Below, in pieces: positions 48,708 to 60,400 of a stretch of DNA of 64,000 nt. The stretch spans positions 117,745,768 to 117,809,767 of the forward strand of contig OV884014.1 of NCBI GenBank assembly GCA_930367205.1, read 5' to 3'. The notes beneath the pieces were generated by a model that worked only from the letters and a program-made list of their open reading frames with translations, made no database searches and had not been told where the DNA came from. Position numbers and translations under genes: made by a program. The stretch's first letter is position 1. Every line of letters begins with the position of its first letter. The DNA is from Acanthosoma haemorrhoidale. Lineage: Eukaryota; Arthropoda; Insecta; Hemiptera; Acanthosomatidae.

Positions 48708-50831
48708 TCATTTACTTTCAGAGTAGTTTTTGCAGTCCATAGAATTGTCCGAATCAGTGCAAGTGTCTTTATTGCTATGTGAAACAAATTTTCGATGTAT
48801 CAGATATTTCTTGCGAGGTTGTTTAATTTTGTTAACATGCGATTTCTTTATTTCATTTTTATCTCTATATTTTACTACTGGTTTATAAGAATTATCATGC
48901 TTTCCATGGGTAGTATTTTTTTTTATTAATTGTTCATTATAAATTGTCGGAATGTCTTTCCGATTTTGGTTTAGTTTTTCTATTCGATCAGTCTTATCTT
49001 TTATTATATTTGTCTTTACTAAGTCATTTATTAGTCTTTTATCATCATGATGTTTTTGAACATATTGTTCTTTTATTGATTTATTTTGTTGGTTATTTTG
49101 TCTAGTTATTCCAAACGGATTTGAAAAGTTAATAGTCTTTTTTTCCTTTTTTATGATTATTTGTTGATTTTCTATATTAACTATTCTTTCGTCATTTACT
49201 ACACAAATTTGCTTATTAGAAGAGCGTTGGGAATGTGAAGTTGTTTCATTAGAACATAAGTCGTCTTGTATTATCTGTTCATCTATTTGTTGGGGAATAA
49301 GTTGCTCTAAATCTATAGTTATTGTGTCATATTCTGGACTATCTTTTACTGGGAGTAATTCTATTTCTTCAATGTCCATGCCATCATCACTATAGTTAGT
49401 TTCGTCTTCCTTATTTTGGGAAATAAGTTGCTCTAAATCTATAGTTATTGTGTCATATTCTGGACTATCTTTTACTGTTGTTGTTTTATTTTCCGATTTA
49501 CTTTCCAAGTATTTTTGGTCTTTTTTTTCTTTTAATTTAATACCGTTTATTATTATTTCATCATTATGACATTTTATTTCGGCTACTACGTTAGTTTTTC
49601 CTGTTTTATCCTTAAGTTTGGGTAAGGAATCGATATGATTTACCGCATATTCTGGTCGGGGGGTTGGTTCTTTGTCATTGCGACCGTAGTCTAAAAAATG
49701 TTCAAATTTTTGGGATATCTCATTAAGTTGTTCTTTTAATTGTTTAATCTCTTCGTCCTTATCGTTTTCTGTATAGTGAACGCGATTGCTAGCTGTTCTC
49801 ATAGAAACTGTTTGATTCTCTCTTTGTTGTTCTTGTCTTGGTTGGGGATTGAAATATTTTCTTTGTTCATGAGGTTTCCATGATTGGTTGTGTCTCTCGT
49901 TATTGTCTCGGTTATAGTTTGGGGTATATTGTCGGTAATTTTGTTGTATTTGGTCTTGTCTTTGTTCCCATATTCTTTTAAAATTGGGATCATAATTTTT
50001 TCCTAGGTAGTTGGGATTTGTTTGTCGTTGGTTATGATATTGTTGTCTTGGTTCATATATTTCCCTATGATAACTTGGTTGGTATTTGTTTCTTATCTCA
50101 TATTGTTCTCTTCTTTCGTAATGTTTATGAGGGTCAAAGTTTCTACCTTTATAATTTGATTGTTGGGGTGCGCGTTTTTGAGGTTTATCGTAAATTCTTT
50201 CTATAATTTCATCGGTTTCTCTTTTTAGAAATTGTTCGATATCTTCAAGCGTTTCGTATTTTACATGGATAAGTTGCGCGTTTAATTCTGGGTGTAAATG
50301 TCGCTTACAATGGGTAGCTATTTGTAAATCGTATTCAACCATTTTTGCATCTTTTTGTTCTAAAGTAAATTCGTCATTAGTTCTGATTCTAGCACTTAAA
50401 TCCTCTCGTAGGATCATTAGTCTGTCAATATATGTTAAAGGATGTTCATTGTAATGGGGTTTGGTTTCATAGATTTCACAAATGCTTTTCTGGATGGTTT
50501 TAGTGTCTCTAAATTTCTTTTTAATGTCGGTTAGTAATTGGTCTATGTTAGTATAAAATTTTTTACATGATCTTGCTTTTCCTACAAGTTTATTACGGAC
50601 GTGTGCTAATAATCTTTGATAGTTTCCTATTTTATTTGAATTATTAGCATTGCATGAATATTCGAATACTAAGTTTATACTATCTATAAAATCTACTAAA
50701 GTGTCTGATGACCCATCGAAAGTTGGGATCAAATGAAAATCTGAATCTTTAATTATGTAATTAGTTCCGTCCATTTCTTCTGTTTCTGTAATGTTTCTTA
50801 AAAGGTTAAGTCTGTCAGTTACTGATGTCAT
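48708..50831 (-). CDS. gag: Gag-like structural polyprotein, 707 aa, intact
   Basis: An uninterrupted ORF likely to encode the particle protein of the element. Residues about 33-215 have the character of an LTR-retroelement capsid (LIPTFDG, then VDFIDSINLVFEY and helical segments, with ETDEIIERIYDK at the end). Residues 216-350 are rich in Arg, Gln, Asn and Tyr and probably bind RNA; no CCHC zinc knuckle is seen, as in other errantivirus Gags. Residues 357-381 (DKDEEIKQLKEQLNEIS...) look like a coiled coil. Residues 453-470 are repeated at 495-512. The C-terminal 200 residues are lysine-rich and unassigned. Errantivirus Gags are usually about 400-500 residues, so this one is long. The ATG at 50831 is the first in the leader's coding frame and precedes the capsid by a typical distance. 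No frameshift to pol exists because pol is absent. Confidence 0.85.
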   Translation of the reverse strand: MTSVTDRLNLLRNITETEEMDGTNYIIKDSDFHLIPTFDGSSDTLVDFIDSINLVFEYSCNANNSNKIGNYQRLLAHVRNKLVGKARSCKKFYTNIDQLLTDIKKKFRDTKTIQKSICEIYETKPHYNEHPLTYIDRLMILREDLSARIRTNDEFTLEQKDAKMVEYDLQIATHCKRHLHPELNAQLIHVKYETLEDIEQFLKRETDEIIERIYDKPQKRAPQQSNYKGRNFDPHKHYERREQYEIRNKYQPSYHREIYEPRQQYHNQRQTNPNYLGKNYDPNFKRIWEQRQDQIQQNYRQYTPNYNRDNNERHNQSWKPHEQRKYFNPQPRQEQQRENQTVSMRTASNRVHYTENDKDEEIKQLKEQLNEISQKFEHFLDYGRNDKEPTPRPEYAVNHIDSLPKLKDKTGKTNVVAEIKCHNDEIIINGIKLKEKKDQKYLESKSENKTTTVKDSPEYDTITIDLEQLISQNKEDETNYSDDGMDIEEIELLPVKDSPEYDTITIDLEQLIPQQIDEQIIQDDLCSNETTSHSQRSSNKQICVVNDERIVNIENQQIIIKKEKKTINFSNPFGITRQNNQQNKSIKEQYVQKHHDDKRLINDLVKTNIIKDKTDRIEKLNQNRKDIPTIYNEQLIKKNTTHGKHDNSYKPVVKYRDKNEIKKSHVNKIKQPRKKYLIHRKFVSHSNKDTCTDSDNSMDCKNYSESK
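49296..49477 (-). repeat. 56 bp perfect direct repeat inside gag
   Basis: 49296-49351 and 49422-49477 are identical over 56 bp, offset by 126 bp (42 codons), so both copies are in frame. Each encodes the acidic-hydrophobic segment SPEYDTITIDLEQLI. The two are separated by an acidic stretch (NYSDDGMDIEEIELL). Perfect nucleotide identity indicates a recent internal duplication. Confidence 0.9.
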
Positions 50832-51129
50832 AAAGTCAGTATGTGTATAATAATTGTATTTACCAAGTGAATGATGTCTTCAGTGAAGTCCAGTTTTCTT
50901 TCTTCCTTCAACTTCCTCAGATATGTAACAAATTTCTTTAGGGTATAACCTGGTGAAAATCTATTGAAATAGATCAGTACCCAATATCGGTGAAGTCCTG
51001 TCCTGTGGGGTTTCTTTCCAGAGGGATTTGCATCGGTCTTCTCACGCTATCGGAGTGGTCTCACTGTCCGTTGCCAAGTGAGGGATCTCTAGATGGTGGA
51101 CTCCCGTGAATTTACTGAGTATACTGCCA
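50832..51129 (-). other. 5' leader of the retroelement
   Basis: About 300 bp between the primer site and the gag ATG. It is less AT-rich than the rest of the element and contains no long ORF. It would hold the packaging signal, though no motif can be named. A possible splice donor, TTG/GTAAAT, lies about 30 bases before the gag ATG (GT at 50863-50862). Errantiviruses make spliced env mRNA from such a leader donor, but here env is dead. Confidence 0.5.
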
Positions 51130-51149
51130 GGTGCCTGTTCGGTGCGCCA
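51130..51149 (-). other. Primer binding site, tRNA-Lys-like, imperfect
   Basis: Sense TGGCGCACCGAACAGGCACC begins with the last LTR base. It resembles a tRNA-Lys 3' end complement (TGGCGCCCGAACAGGGAC) but has one extra or altered base after TGGCGC and one change in the AGGGAC end. The TGG for the CCA tail is present. Use of another tRNA or a degenerate site cannot be excluded. Confidence 0.6.
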
Positions 51150-51411
51150 GTTAAATAATCTTGTTCGAGGATAGTATTTTATAAAACTTTATTATGAATA
51201 ACATTCAAAACACTGGTATATATACAAATATTAATGAATTACATCACTAGAACATTCCTTGACGAAGGTTTAAGGACAAGTGTTGGATCTTTGCCGGAGG
51301 CAGGTAGCAAAGGGTTAGGAAGGGTTGTAGCAGAGGGACAAATACAAAGGAAGGGTTGACCTTCCTTGACTGAAGTACACATTTTTATCTAAAAAGGAAT
51401 ATTACATAACT
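51149..51411 (-). repeat. 5' LTR (263 bp), promoter of the element
   Basis: Left end of the element in sense orientation. No difference from the 3' LTR was found on reading all 263 bases. The sequence includes sense GTATATATAC (51225-51216) and AATAAA (51193-51188). A pyrimidine-rich middle (CCCTTCC twice) is of unknown role. Errantivirus promoters are often initiator-driven rather than TATA-driven, so no start site is proposed. Confidence 0.92.
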
Positions 51412-54400
51412 GACGATATTTTCCTTGTTTTGGTATCAGGAGAACATAATGGGGCAGGAGCTAACGTACTAGCTATGAAATACGCATTTTCGAAAAATTC
51501 GACTTTTTGACGATATTTTCCTTGATTTCGTATCAGGAGAACATAAAAGAGCAGGAGCTAATGTTCCAGCTATGAAATACCCATTTTTTAAAAATTCGAC
51601 TTTTTGACGATATTTTCCTTGTTTTCGTATCACGAGAACATAATGGGGCAGGAGCTAACGTACCAGCTATGAAATACGCATTTTTGAAAAATTCAACTTT
51701 TTGACGATATTTTTCTCCTTTTCGTATCAGGAGAACATAATAGGGCAGGAGCTAACGTACCAGCTATGAAATACGCATTTTTGTAAAAATTTGACTTTTG
51801 GACGATATTATCTTTGTTTTGGTATCAGGAGAACATAATGGGACAGGAGCTAACGTACTAGCTCTAAATACGCATTTTTGTAAAAATTCGACTTTTTGAC
51901 GTCATTTTTCTTGTTTTGGTATTAGGAGAACATAATGGGGCAGGTGCTAACGTACAAGCTATGAAATACGCATTTTTGTAAAAATTCAACTTTTTTAAAA
52001 TGTTTTCTTTGTTTTGGTATCAGGAGAACATAAAGGGGCAAGAGCTAACGTACAAGATCATACGATCGTATGATCAAAGTTACGAGTGAATATGACATCA
52101 AATGATGTCAAATATGATAGTGTGCCGTATCATTTGCACTTATTGTATCACGTGATACAATCGTATGATTGAAGTTACAGTGAATATACTATAAAATGAT
52201 GTCGATTGGCATTATGATGGCACTCGTTAACATAATAGGGCAGGAATTATTGTACCAGCTATGAAATACGCATTTTTGTAAAATTCTACTTTTTGACGAT
52301 ATTTTTCTTGTTTTGGTATGAGGAAATCATAATTGTTCAGGAGCTAACGTACCAGCTATAAAATACTCTTATATATAAAAATTTAACTTTTTGATGACAT
52401 TTTCCTTGTTTTGGTATCAGGAGAACATAATAAGGCAGGAGCTAACGTACTAGCTGAGAAATACGCATTTTTGTAAAAATTTGAGTTTTCGACGATATTT
52501 TCCTTGTTTTGGTATCAGGAGAACATAATGGGGCAGGAGCTAACGTACTAGCTATGAAATACCCATTTTTTAAAAATTTGACTTTTTGACGATATTTTCC
52601 TTGTTTTCGTATCAGGAGAACATAATAGGGCAGGAGCTGACGTACTAGCTATGAAATACGCATTTTTTAAAAATTCGACTTTTTGACGATATTTTCCTGG
52701 TTTTCGTATCAGGAGAACATAATAGGGCAGGAGCTAACGTACCAGCTATGAAATACCCATTTTTTAAAAATTCGACTTTTTGACGATATTTTCCTGGTTT
52801 TCGTATCAGGAGAACATAATAGGGCAGGAGCTAACGTACCAGCTATGAAATACGCAATTTTTGTAAAAATTTGAGTTTTCGACGATATTTTCCTTGTTTT
52901 GGTATCAGGAGAACATAATGGGGCAGGAGCTAACGTACTAGCTATGAAATACGCATTTTCGAAAAATTCGACTTTTTGACGATATTTTCCTTGATTTCGT
53001 ATCAGGAGAACATAAAAGAGCAGGAGCTAACGTTCCAGCTATGAAATACCCATTTTTTAAAAATTCGACTTTTTGACGATATTTTCCTGGTTTTCATATC
53101 AGGAGAACATAATGGGGCAGGAGCTAACGTACTAGCTATGAAATACGCATTTTTGAAAAATTCAACTTTTTGACGATATTTTTCTCCTTTTCGTATCAGG
53201 AGAACATAATAGGGCAGGAGCTAACGTACCAGCTATGAAATACGCATTTTTGTAAAAATTTGACTTTTGGACGATATTATCTTTGTTTTGGTATCAGGAG
53301 AACATAATGGGACAGGAGCTAACGTACTAGCTCTAAATACGCATTTTTGTAAAAATTCGACTTTTTGACGTCATTTTTCTTGTTTTGGTATTAGGAGAAC
53401 ATAATGGGGCAGGTGCTAACGTACAAGCTATGAAATACGCATTTTTGTAAAAATTCAACTTTTTTAAAATGTTTTCTTTGTTTTGGTATCAGGAGAACAT
53501 AAAGGGGCAAGAGCTAACGTACAAGATCATACGATCGTATGATCAAAGTTACGAGTGAATATGACATCAAATGATGTCAAATATGATAGTGTGCCGTATC
53601 ATTTGCACTTATTGTATCACGTGATACAATCGTATGATTGAAGTTACAGTGAATATACTATAAAATGATGTCGATTGGCATTATGATGGCACTCGTTAAC
53701 ATAATAGGGCAGGAATTATTGTACCAGCTATGAAATACGCATTTTTGTAAAATTCTACTTTTTGACGATATTTTTCTTGTTTTGGTATGAGGAAATCATA
53801 ATTGTTCAGGAGCTAACGTACCAGCTATAAAATACTCTTATATGTAAAAATTTAACTTTTTGATGACATTTTCCTTGTTTTGGTATCAGGAGAACATAAT
53901 AAGGCAGGAGCTAACGTACTAGCTGAGAAATACGCATTTTTGTAAAAATTTGAGTTTTCGACGATATTTTCCTTGTTTTCGTATCAGGAGAACATAATAG
54001 GGCAGCAGCTAACGTACCAGCTATGAAATACCCATTTTTTAAAAATTCGACTTTTTGACGATATTTTCCTGGTTTTCGTATCAGGAGAACATAATAGGGC
54101 AGGAGCTAACGTACCAGCTATGAAATACGCAATTTTTGTAAAAATTTGAGTTTTCGACGATATTTTCCTTGTTTTGGTATCAGGAGAACATAATGGGGCA
54201 GGAGCTAACGTACTAGCTATGAAATACGCATTTTCGAAAAATTCGACTTTTTGACGATATTTTCCTTGATTTCGTATCAGGAGAACATAAAAGAGCAGGA
54301 GCTAACGTTCCAGCTATGAAATACCCATTTTTTAAAAATTCGACTTTTTGACGATATTTTCCTTGTTTTCGTATCACGAGAACATAATAGGGCAGGAGCT

Positions 54401-57400
54401 AACGTACCAGCTATGAAATACGCATTTTTGAAAAATTCAACTTTTCGACGATATTTTCCTTGTTTTGGTATCAGGAGAACATAATGGGGCAGGAGCTAAC
54501 GTACTAGCTATGAAATACCCATTTTTTAAAAATTTGACTTTTTGACGATATTTTCCTTGTTTTCGTATCAGGAGAACATAATAGGGCAGGAGCTGACGTA
54601 CTAGCTATGAAATACGCATTTTTTAAAAATTCGACTTTTTGACGATATTTTCCTGGTTTTCGTATCAGGAGAACATAATAGGGCAGGAGCTAACGTACCA
54701 GCTATGAAATACCCATTTTTTAAAAATTCGACTTTTTGACGATATTTTCCTGGTTTTCGTATCAGGAGAACATAATAGGGCAGGAGCTAACGTACCAGCT
54801 ATGAAATACGCAATTTTTGTAAAAATTTGAGTTTTCGACGATATTTTCCTTGTTTTGGTATCAGGAGAACATAATGGGGCAGGAGCTAACGTACTAGCTA
54901 TGAAATACGCATTTTCGAAAAATTCGACTTTTTGACGATATTTTCCTTGATTTCGTATCAGGAGAACATAAAAGAGCAGGAGCTAACGTACCAGCTATGA
55001 GATACCCATTTTTTTAAAATTTGACTTTTTGACGATATTTTCCTGGTTTTCATATCAGGAGAACATAATGGGGCAGGAGCTAACGTACTAGCTATGAAAT
55101 ACGCATTTTTGAAAAATTCAACTTTTTGACGATATTTTTCTCCTTTTCGTATCAGGAGAACATAATAGGGCAGGAGCTAACGTACCAGCTATGAAATACG
55201 CATTTTTGTAAAAATTTGACTTTTGGACGATATTATCTTTGTTTTGGTATCAGGAGAACATAATGGGACAGGAGCTAACGTACTAGCTCTAAATACGCAT
55301 TTTTGTAAAAATTCGACTTTTTGACGTCATTTTTCTTGTTTTGGTATTAGGAGAACATAATGGGGCAGGTGCTAACGTACAAGCTATGAAATACGCATTT
55401 TTGTAAAAATTCAACTTTTTTAAAATGTTTTCTTTGTTTTGGTATCAGGAGAACATAAAGGGGCAAGAGCTAACGTACAAGATCATACGATCGTATGATC
55501 AAAGTTACGAGTGAATATGACATCAAATGATGTCAAATATGATAGTGTGCCGTATCATTTGCACTTATTGTATCACGTGATACAATCGTATGATTGAAGT
55601 TACAGTGAATATACTATAAAATGATGTCGATTGGCATTATGATGGCACTCGTTAACATAATAGGGCAGGAATTATTGTACCAGCTATGAAATACGCATTT
55701 TTGTAAAATTCTACTTTTTGACGATATTTTTCTTGATTTCGTATCAGGAGAACATAAAAGAGCAGGAGCTAACGTTCCAGCTATGAAATACCCATTTTTT
55801 AAAAATTCGACTTTTTGACGATATTTTCCTTGTTTTCGTATCACGAGAACATAATAGGGCAGGAGCTAACGTACCAGCTATGAAATACGCATTTTTGAAA
55901 AATTCAACTTTTCGACGATATTTTCCTTGTTTTGGTATCAGGAGAACATAATGGGGCAGGAGCTAACGTACTAGCTATGAAATACCCATTTTTTAAAAAT
56001 TTGACTTTTTGACGATATTTTCCTTGTTTTCGTATCAGGAGAACATAATAGGGCAGGAGCTGACGTACTAGCTATGAAATACGCATTTTTTAAAAATTCG
56101 ACTTTTTGACGATATTTTCCTGGTTTTCGTATCAGGAGAACATAATAGGGCAGGAGCTAACGTACTAGCTATGAAATACGCATTTTCGAAAAATTCGACT
56201 TTTTGACGATATTTTCCTTGATTTCGTATCAGGAGAACATAAAAGAGCAGGAGCTAACGTTCCAGCTATGAAATACCCATTTTTTAAAAATTCGACTTTT
56301 TGACGATATTTTCCTGGTTTTCATATCAGGAGAACATAATGGGGCAGGAGCTAACGTACTAGCTATGAAATACGCATTTTTGAAAAATTCAACTTTTTGA
56401 CGATATTTTTCTCCTTTTCGTATCAGGAGAACATAATAGGGCAGGAGCTAACGTACCAGCTATGAAATACGCATTTTTGTAAAAATTTGACTTTTGGACG
56501 ATATTATCTTTGTTTTGGTATCAGGAGAACATAATGGGACAGGAGCTAACGTACTAGCTCTAAATACGCATTTTTGTAAAAATTCGACTTTTTGACGTCA
56601 TTTTTCTTGTTTTGGTATTAGGAGAACATAATGGGGCAGGTGCTAACGTACAAGCTATGAAATACGCATTTTTGTAAAAATTCAACTTTTTTAAAATGTT
56701 TTCTTTGTTTTGGTATCAGGAGAACATAAAGGGGCAAGAGCTAACGTACAAGATCATACGATCGTATGATCAAAGTTACGAGTGAATATGACATCAAATG
56801 ATGTCAAATATGATAGTGTGCCGTATCATTTGCACTAATTGTATCACGTGATACAATCGTATGATTGAAGTTACAGTGAATATACTATAAAATGATGTCG
56901 ATTGGCATTATGATGGCACTCGTTAACATAATAGGGCAGGAATTATTGTACCAGCTATGAAATACGCATTTTTGTAAAATTCTACTTTTTGACGATATTT
57001 TTCTTGTTTTGGTATGAGGAAATCATAATTGTTCAGGAGCTAACGTACCAGCTATAAAATACTCTTATATGTAAAAATTTAACTTTTTGATGACATTTTC
57101 CTTGTTTTGGTATCAGGAGAACATAATAAGGCAGGAGCTAACGTACTAGCTGAGAAATACGCATTTTTGTAAAAATTTGAGTTTTCGACGATATTTTCCT
57201 TGTTTTCGTATCAGGAGAACATAATAGGGCAGCAGCTAACGTACCAGCTATGAAATACCCATTTTTTAAAAATTCGACTTTTTGACGATATTTTCCTGGT
57301 TTTCGTATCAGGAGAACATAATAGGGCAGGAGCTAACGTACCAGCTATGAAATACGCAATTTTTGTAAAAATTTGAGTTTTCGACGATATTTTCCTTGTT

Positions 57401-60400
57401 TTGGTATCAGGAGAACATAATGGGGCAGGAGCTAACGTACTAGCTATGAAATACGCATTTTCGAAAAATTCGACTTTTTGACGATATTTTCCTTGATTTC
57501 GTATCAGGAGAACATAATGGGGCAGGAGCTAACGTACCAGCTATGAAATACCCATTTTTTAAAAATTCAACTTTTTGACGATATTTTTCTCCTTTTCGTA
57601 TCAGGAGAACATAATAGGGCAGGAGCTAACGTACCAGCTATGAAATACGCATTTTTGTAAAAATTTGACTTTTGGACGATATTATCTTTGTTTTGGTATC
57701 AGGAGAACATAATGGGACAAGAGCTAACGTACTAGCTCTAAATACGCATTTTTGTAAAAATTCGACTTTTTGACGTCATTTTTCTTGTTTTGGTATTAGG
57801 AGAACATAATGGGGCAGGTGCTAACGTACAAGCTATGAAATACGCATTTTTGTAAAAATTCAACTTTTTTAAAATGTTTTCTTTGTTTTGGTATCAGGAG
57901 AACATAAAGGGGCAAGAGCTAACGTACAAGATCATACGATCGTATGATCAAAGTTACGAGTGAATATGACATCAAATGATGTCAAATATGATAGTGTGCC
58001 GTATCATTTGCACTTATTGTATCACGTGATACAATCGTATGATTGAAGTTACAGTGAATATACTATAAAATGATGTCGATTGGCATTATGATGGCACTCG
58101 TTAACATAATAGGGCAGGAATTATTGTACCAGCTATGAAATACGCATTTTTGTAAAATTCTACTTTTTGACGATATTTTTCTTGTTTTGGTATGAGGAAA
58201 TCATAATTGTTCAGGAGCTAACGTACCAGCTATAAAATACTCTTATATGTAAAAATTTAACTTTTTGATGACATTTTCCTTGTTTTGGTATCAGGAGAAC
58301 ATAATAAGGCAGGAGCTAACGTACTAGCTGAGAAATACGCATTTTTGTAAAAATTTGAGTTTTCGACGATATTTTCCTTGTTTTGGTATCAGGAGAACAT
58401 AATGGGGCAGGAGCTAACGTACTAGCTATGAAATACCCATTTTTTAAAAATTTGAATTTTTGACGATATTTTCCTTGTTTTCGTATCAGGAGAACATAAT
58501 AGGGCAGGAGCTGACGTACTAGCTATGAAATACGCATTTTTTAAAAATTCGACTTTTTGACGATATTTTCCTCGTTTTCGTATCAGGAGAACATAATAGG
58601 GCAGGAGCTAACGTACCAGCTATGAAATACCCATTTTTTAAAAATTCGACTTTTTGACGATATTTTCCTGGTTTTCGTATCAGGAGAACATAATAGGGCA
58701 GGAGCTAACGTACCAGCTATGAAATACGCAATTTTTGTAAAAATTTGAGTTTTCGACGATATTTTCCTTGTTTTGGTATCAGGAGAACATAATGGGGCAG
58801 GAGCTAACGTACTAGCTATGAAATACGCATTTTCGAAAAATTCGACTTTTTGACGATATTTTCCTTGATTTCGTATCAGGAGAACATAAAAGAGCAGGAG
58901 CTAACGTTCCAGCTATGAAATACCCATTTTTTAAAAATTCGACTTTTTGACGATATTTTCCTTGTTTTCGTATCACGAGAACATAATGGGGCAGGAGCTA
59001 ACGTACCAGCTATGAGATACCCATTTTTTTAAAATTTGACTTTTTGACGATATTTTCCTGGTTTTCATATCAGGAGAACATAATGGGGCAGGAGCTAACG
59101 TACTAGCTATGAAATACGCATTTTTGAAAAATTCAACTTTTTGACGATATTTTTCTCCTTTTCGTATCAGGAGAACATAATAGGGCAGGAGCTAACGTAC
59201 CAGCTATGAAATACGCATTTTTGTAGAAATTTGACTTTTGGACGATATTATCTTTGTTTTGGTATCAGGAGAACATAATGGGACAGGAGCTAACGTACTA
59301 GCTCTAAATACGCATTTTTGTAAAAATTCGACTTTTTGACGTCATTTTTCTTGTTTTGGTATTAGGAGAACATAATGGGGCAGGTGCTAACGTACTAGCT
59401 ATGAAATACGCATTTTCGAAAAATTCGACTTTTTGACGATATTTTCCTTGATTTCGTATCAGGAGAACATAAAAGAGCAGGAGCTAACGTTCCAGCTATG
59501 AAATACCCATTTTTTAAAAATTCGACTTTTTGACGATATTTTCCTGGTTTTCATATCAGGAGAACATAATGGGGCAGGAGCTAACGTACTAGCTATGAAA
59601 TACGCATTTTTGAAAAATTCAACTTTTTGACGATATTTTTCTCCTTTTCGTATCAGGAGAACATAATAGGGCAGGAGCTAACGTACCAGCTATGAAATAC
59701 GCATTTTTGTAAAAATTTGACTTTTGGACGATATTATCTTTGTTTTGGTATCAGGAGAACATAATGGGACAGGAGCTAACGTACTAGCTCTAAATACGCA
59801 TTTTTGTAAAAATTCGACTTTTTGACGTCATTTTTCTTGTTTTGGTATTAGGAGAACATAATGGGGCAGGTGCTAACGTACAAGCTATGAAATACGCATT
59901 TTTGTAAAAATTCAACTTTTTTAAAATGTTTTCTTTGTTTTGGTATCAGGAGAACATAAAGGGGCAAGAGCTAACGTACAAGATCATACGATCGTATGAT
60001 CAAAGTTACGAGTGAATATGACATCAAATGATGTCAAATATGATAGTGTGCCGTATCATTTGCACTTATTGTATCACATGATACAATCGTATGATTGAAG
60101 TTACAGTGAATATACTATAAAATGATGTCGATTGGCATTATGATGGCACTCGTTAACATAATAGGGCAGGAATTATTGTACCAGCTATGAAATACGCATT
60201 TTTGTAAAATTCTACTTTTTGACGATATTTTTCTTGTTTTGGTATGAGGAAATCATAATTGTTCAGGAGCTAACGTACCAGCTATAAAATACTCTTATAT
60301 GTAAAAATTTAACTTTTTGATGACATTTTCCTTGTTTTGGTATCAGGAGAACATAATAAGGCAGGAGCTAACGTACTAGCTGAGAAATACGCATTTTTGT

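Larger units (their letters stand above)
46884..51411 (-). mobile_element. Gag-only errantivirus-like LTR retroelement
   Basis: A 4528 bp element on the minus strand with two 263 bp LTRs, inserted in one family A monomer. LTR ends are AGTTA...TAACT, as in gypsy-group insect errantiviruses. Sense order: 5' LTR (51149-51411), tRNA primer site, 300 bp leader, gag-like ORF (50831-48708), env remnant, polypurine tract, 3' LTR (46884-47146). Full-length errantiviruses are usually 7-8 kb and carry pol between gag and env. Here no protease, reverse transcriptase, RNase H or integrase catalytic region is present. The LTRs match base for base by eye, so insertion was recent, yet env is already broken. 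The likeliest reading is a non-autonomous element mobilised by a relative. The family assignment is an inference from ends, gene order and Env motifs. Confidence 0.88.

Noticed and set aside
49799..50206. A 64-codon minus frame and a 62-codon plus frame inside gag
   Set aside because: Both are shadows of the 707-codon gag ORF in other frames.
46884..51411. BEL/Pao or Copia assignment of the retroelement
   Set aside because: LTR ends AGTTA...TAACT, an Env remnant with a furin-like site and a Gag without zinc knuckles fit gypsy-group errantiviruses better. With pol missing the assignment cannot be fully proved.
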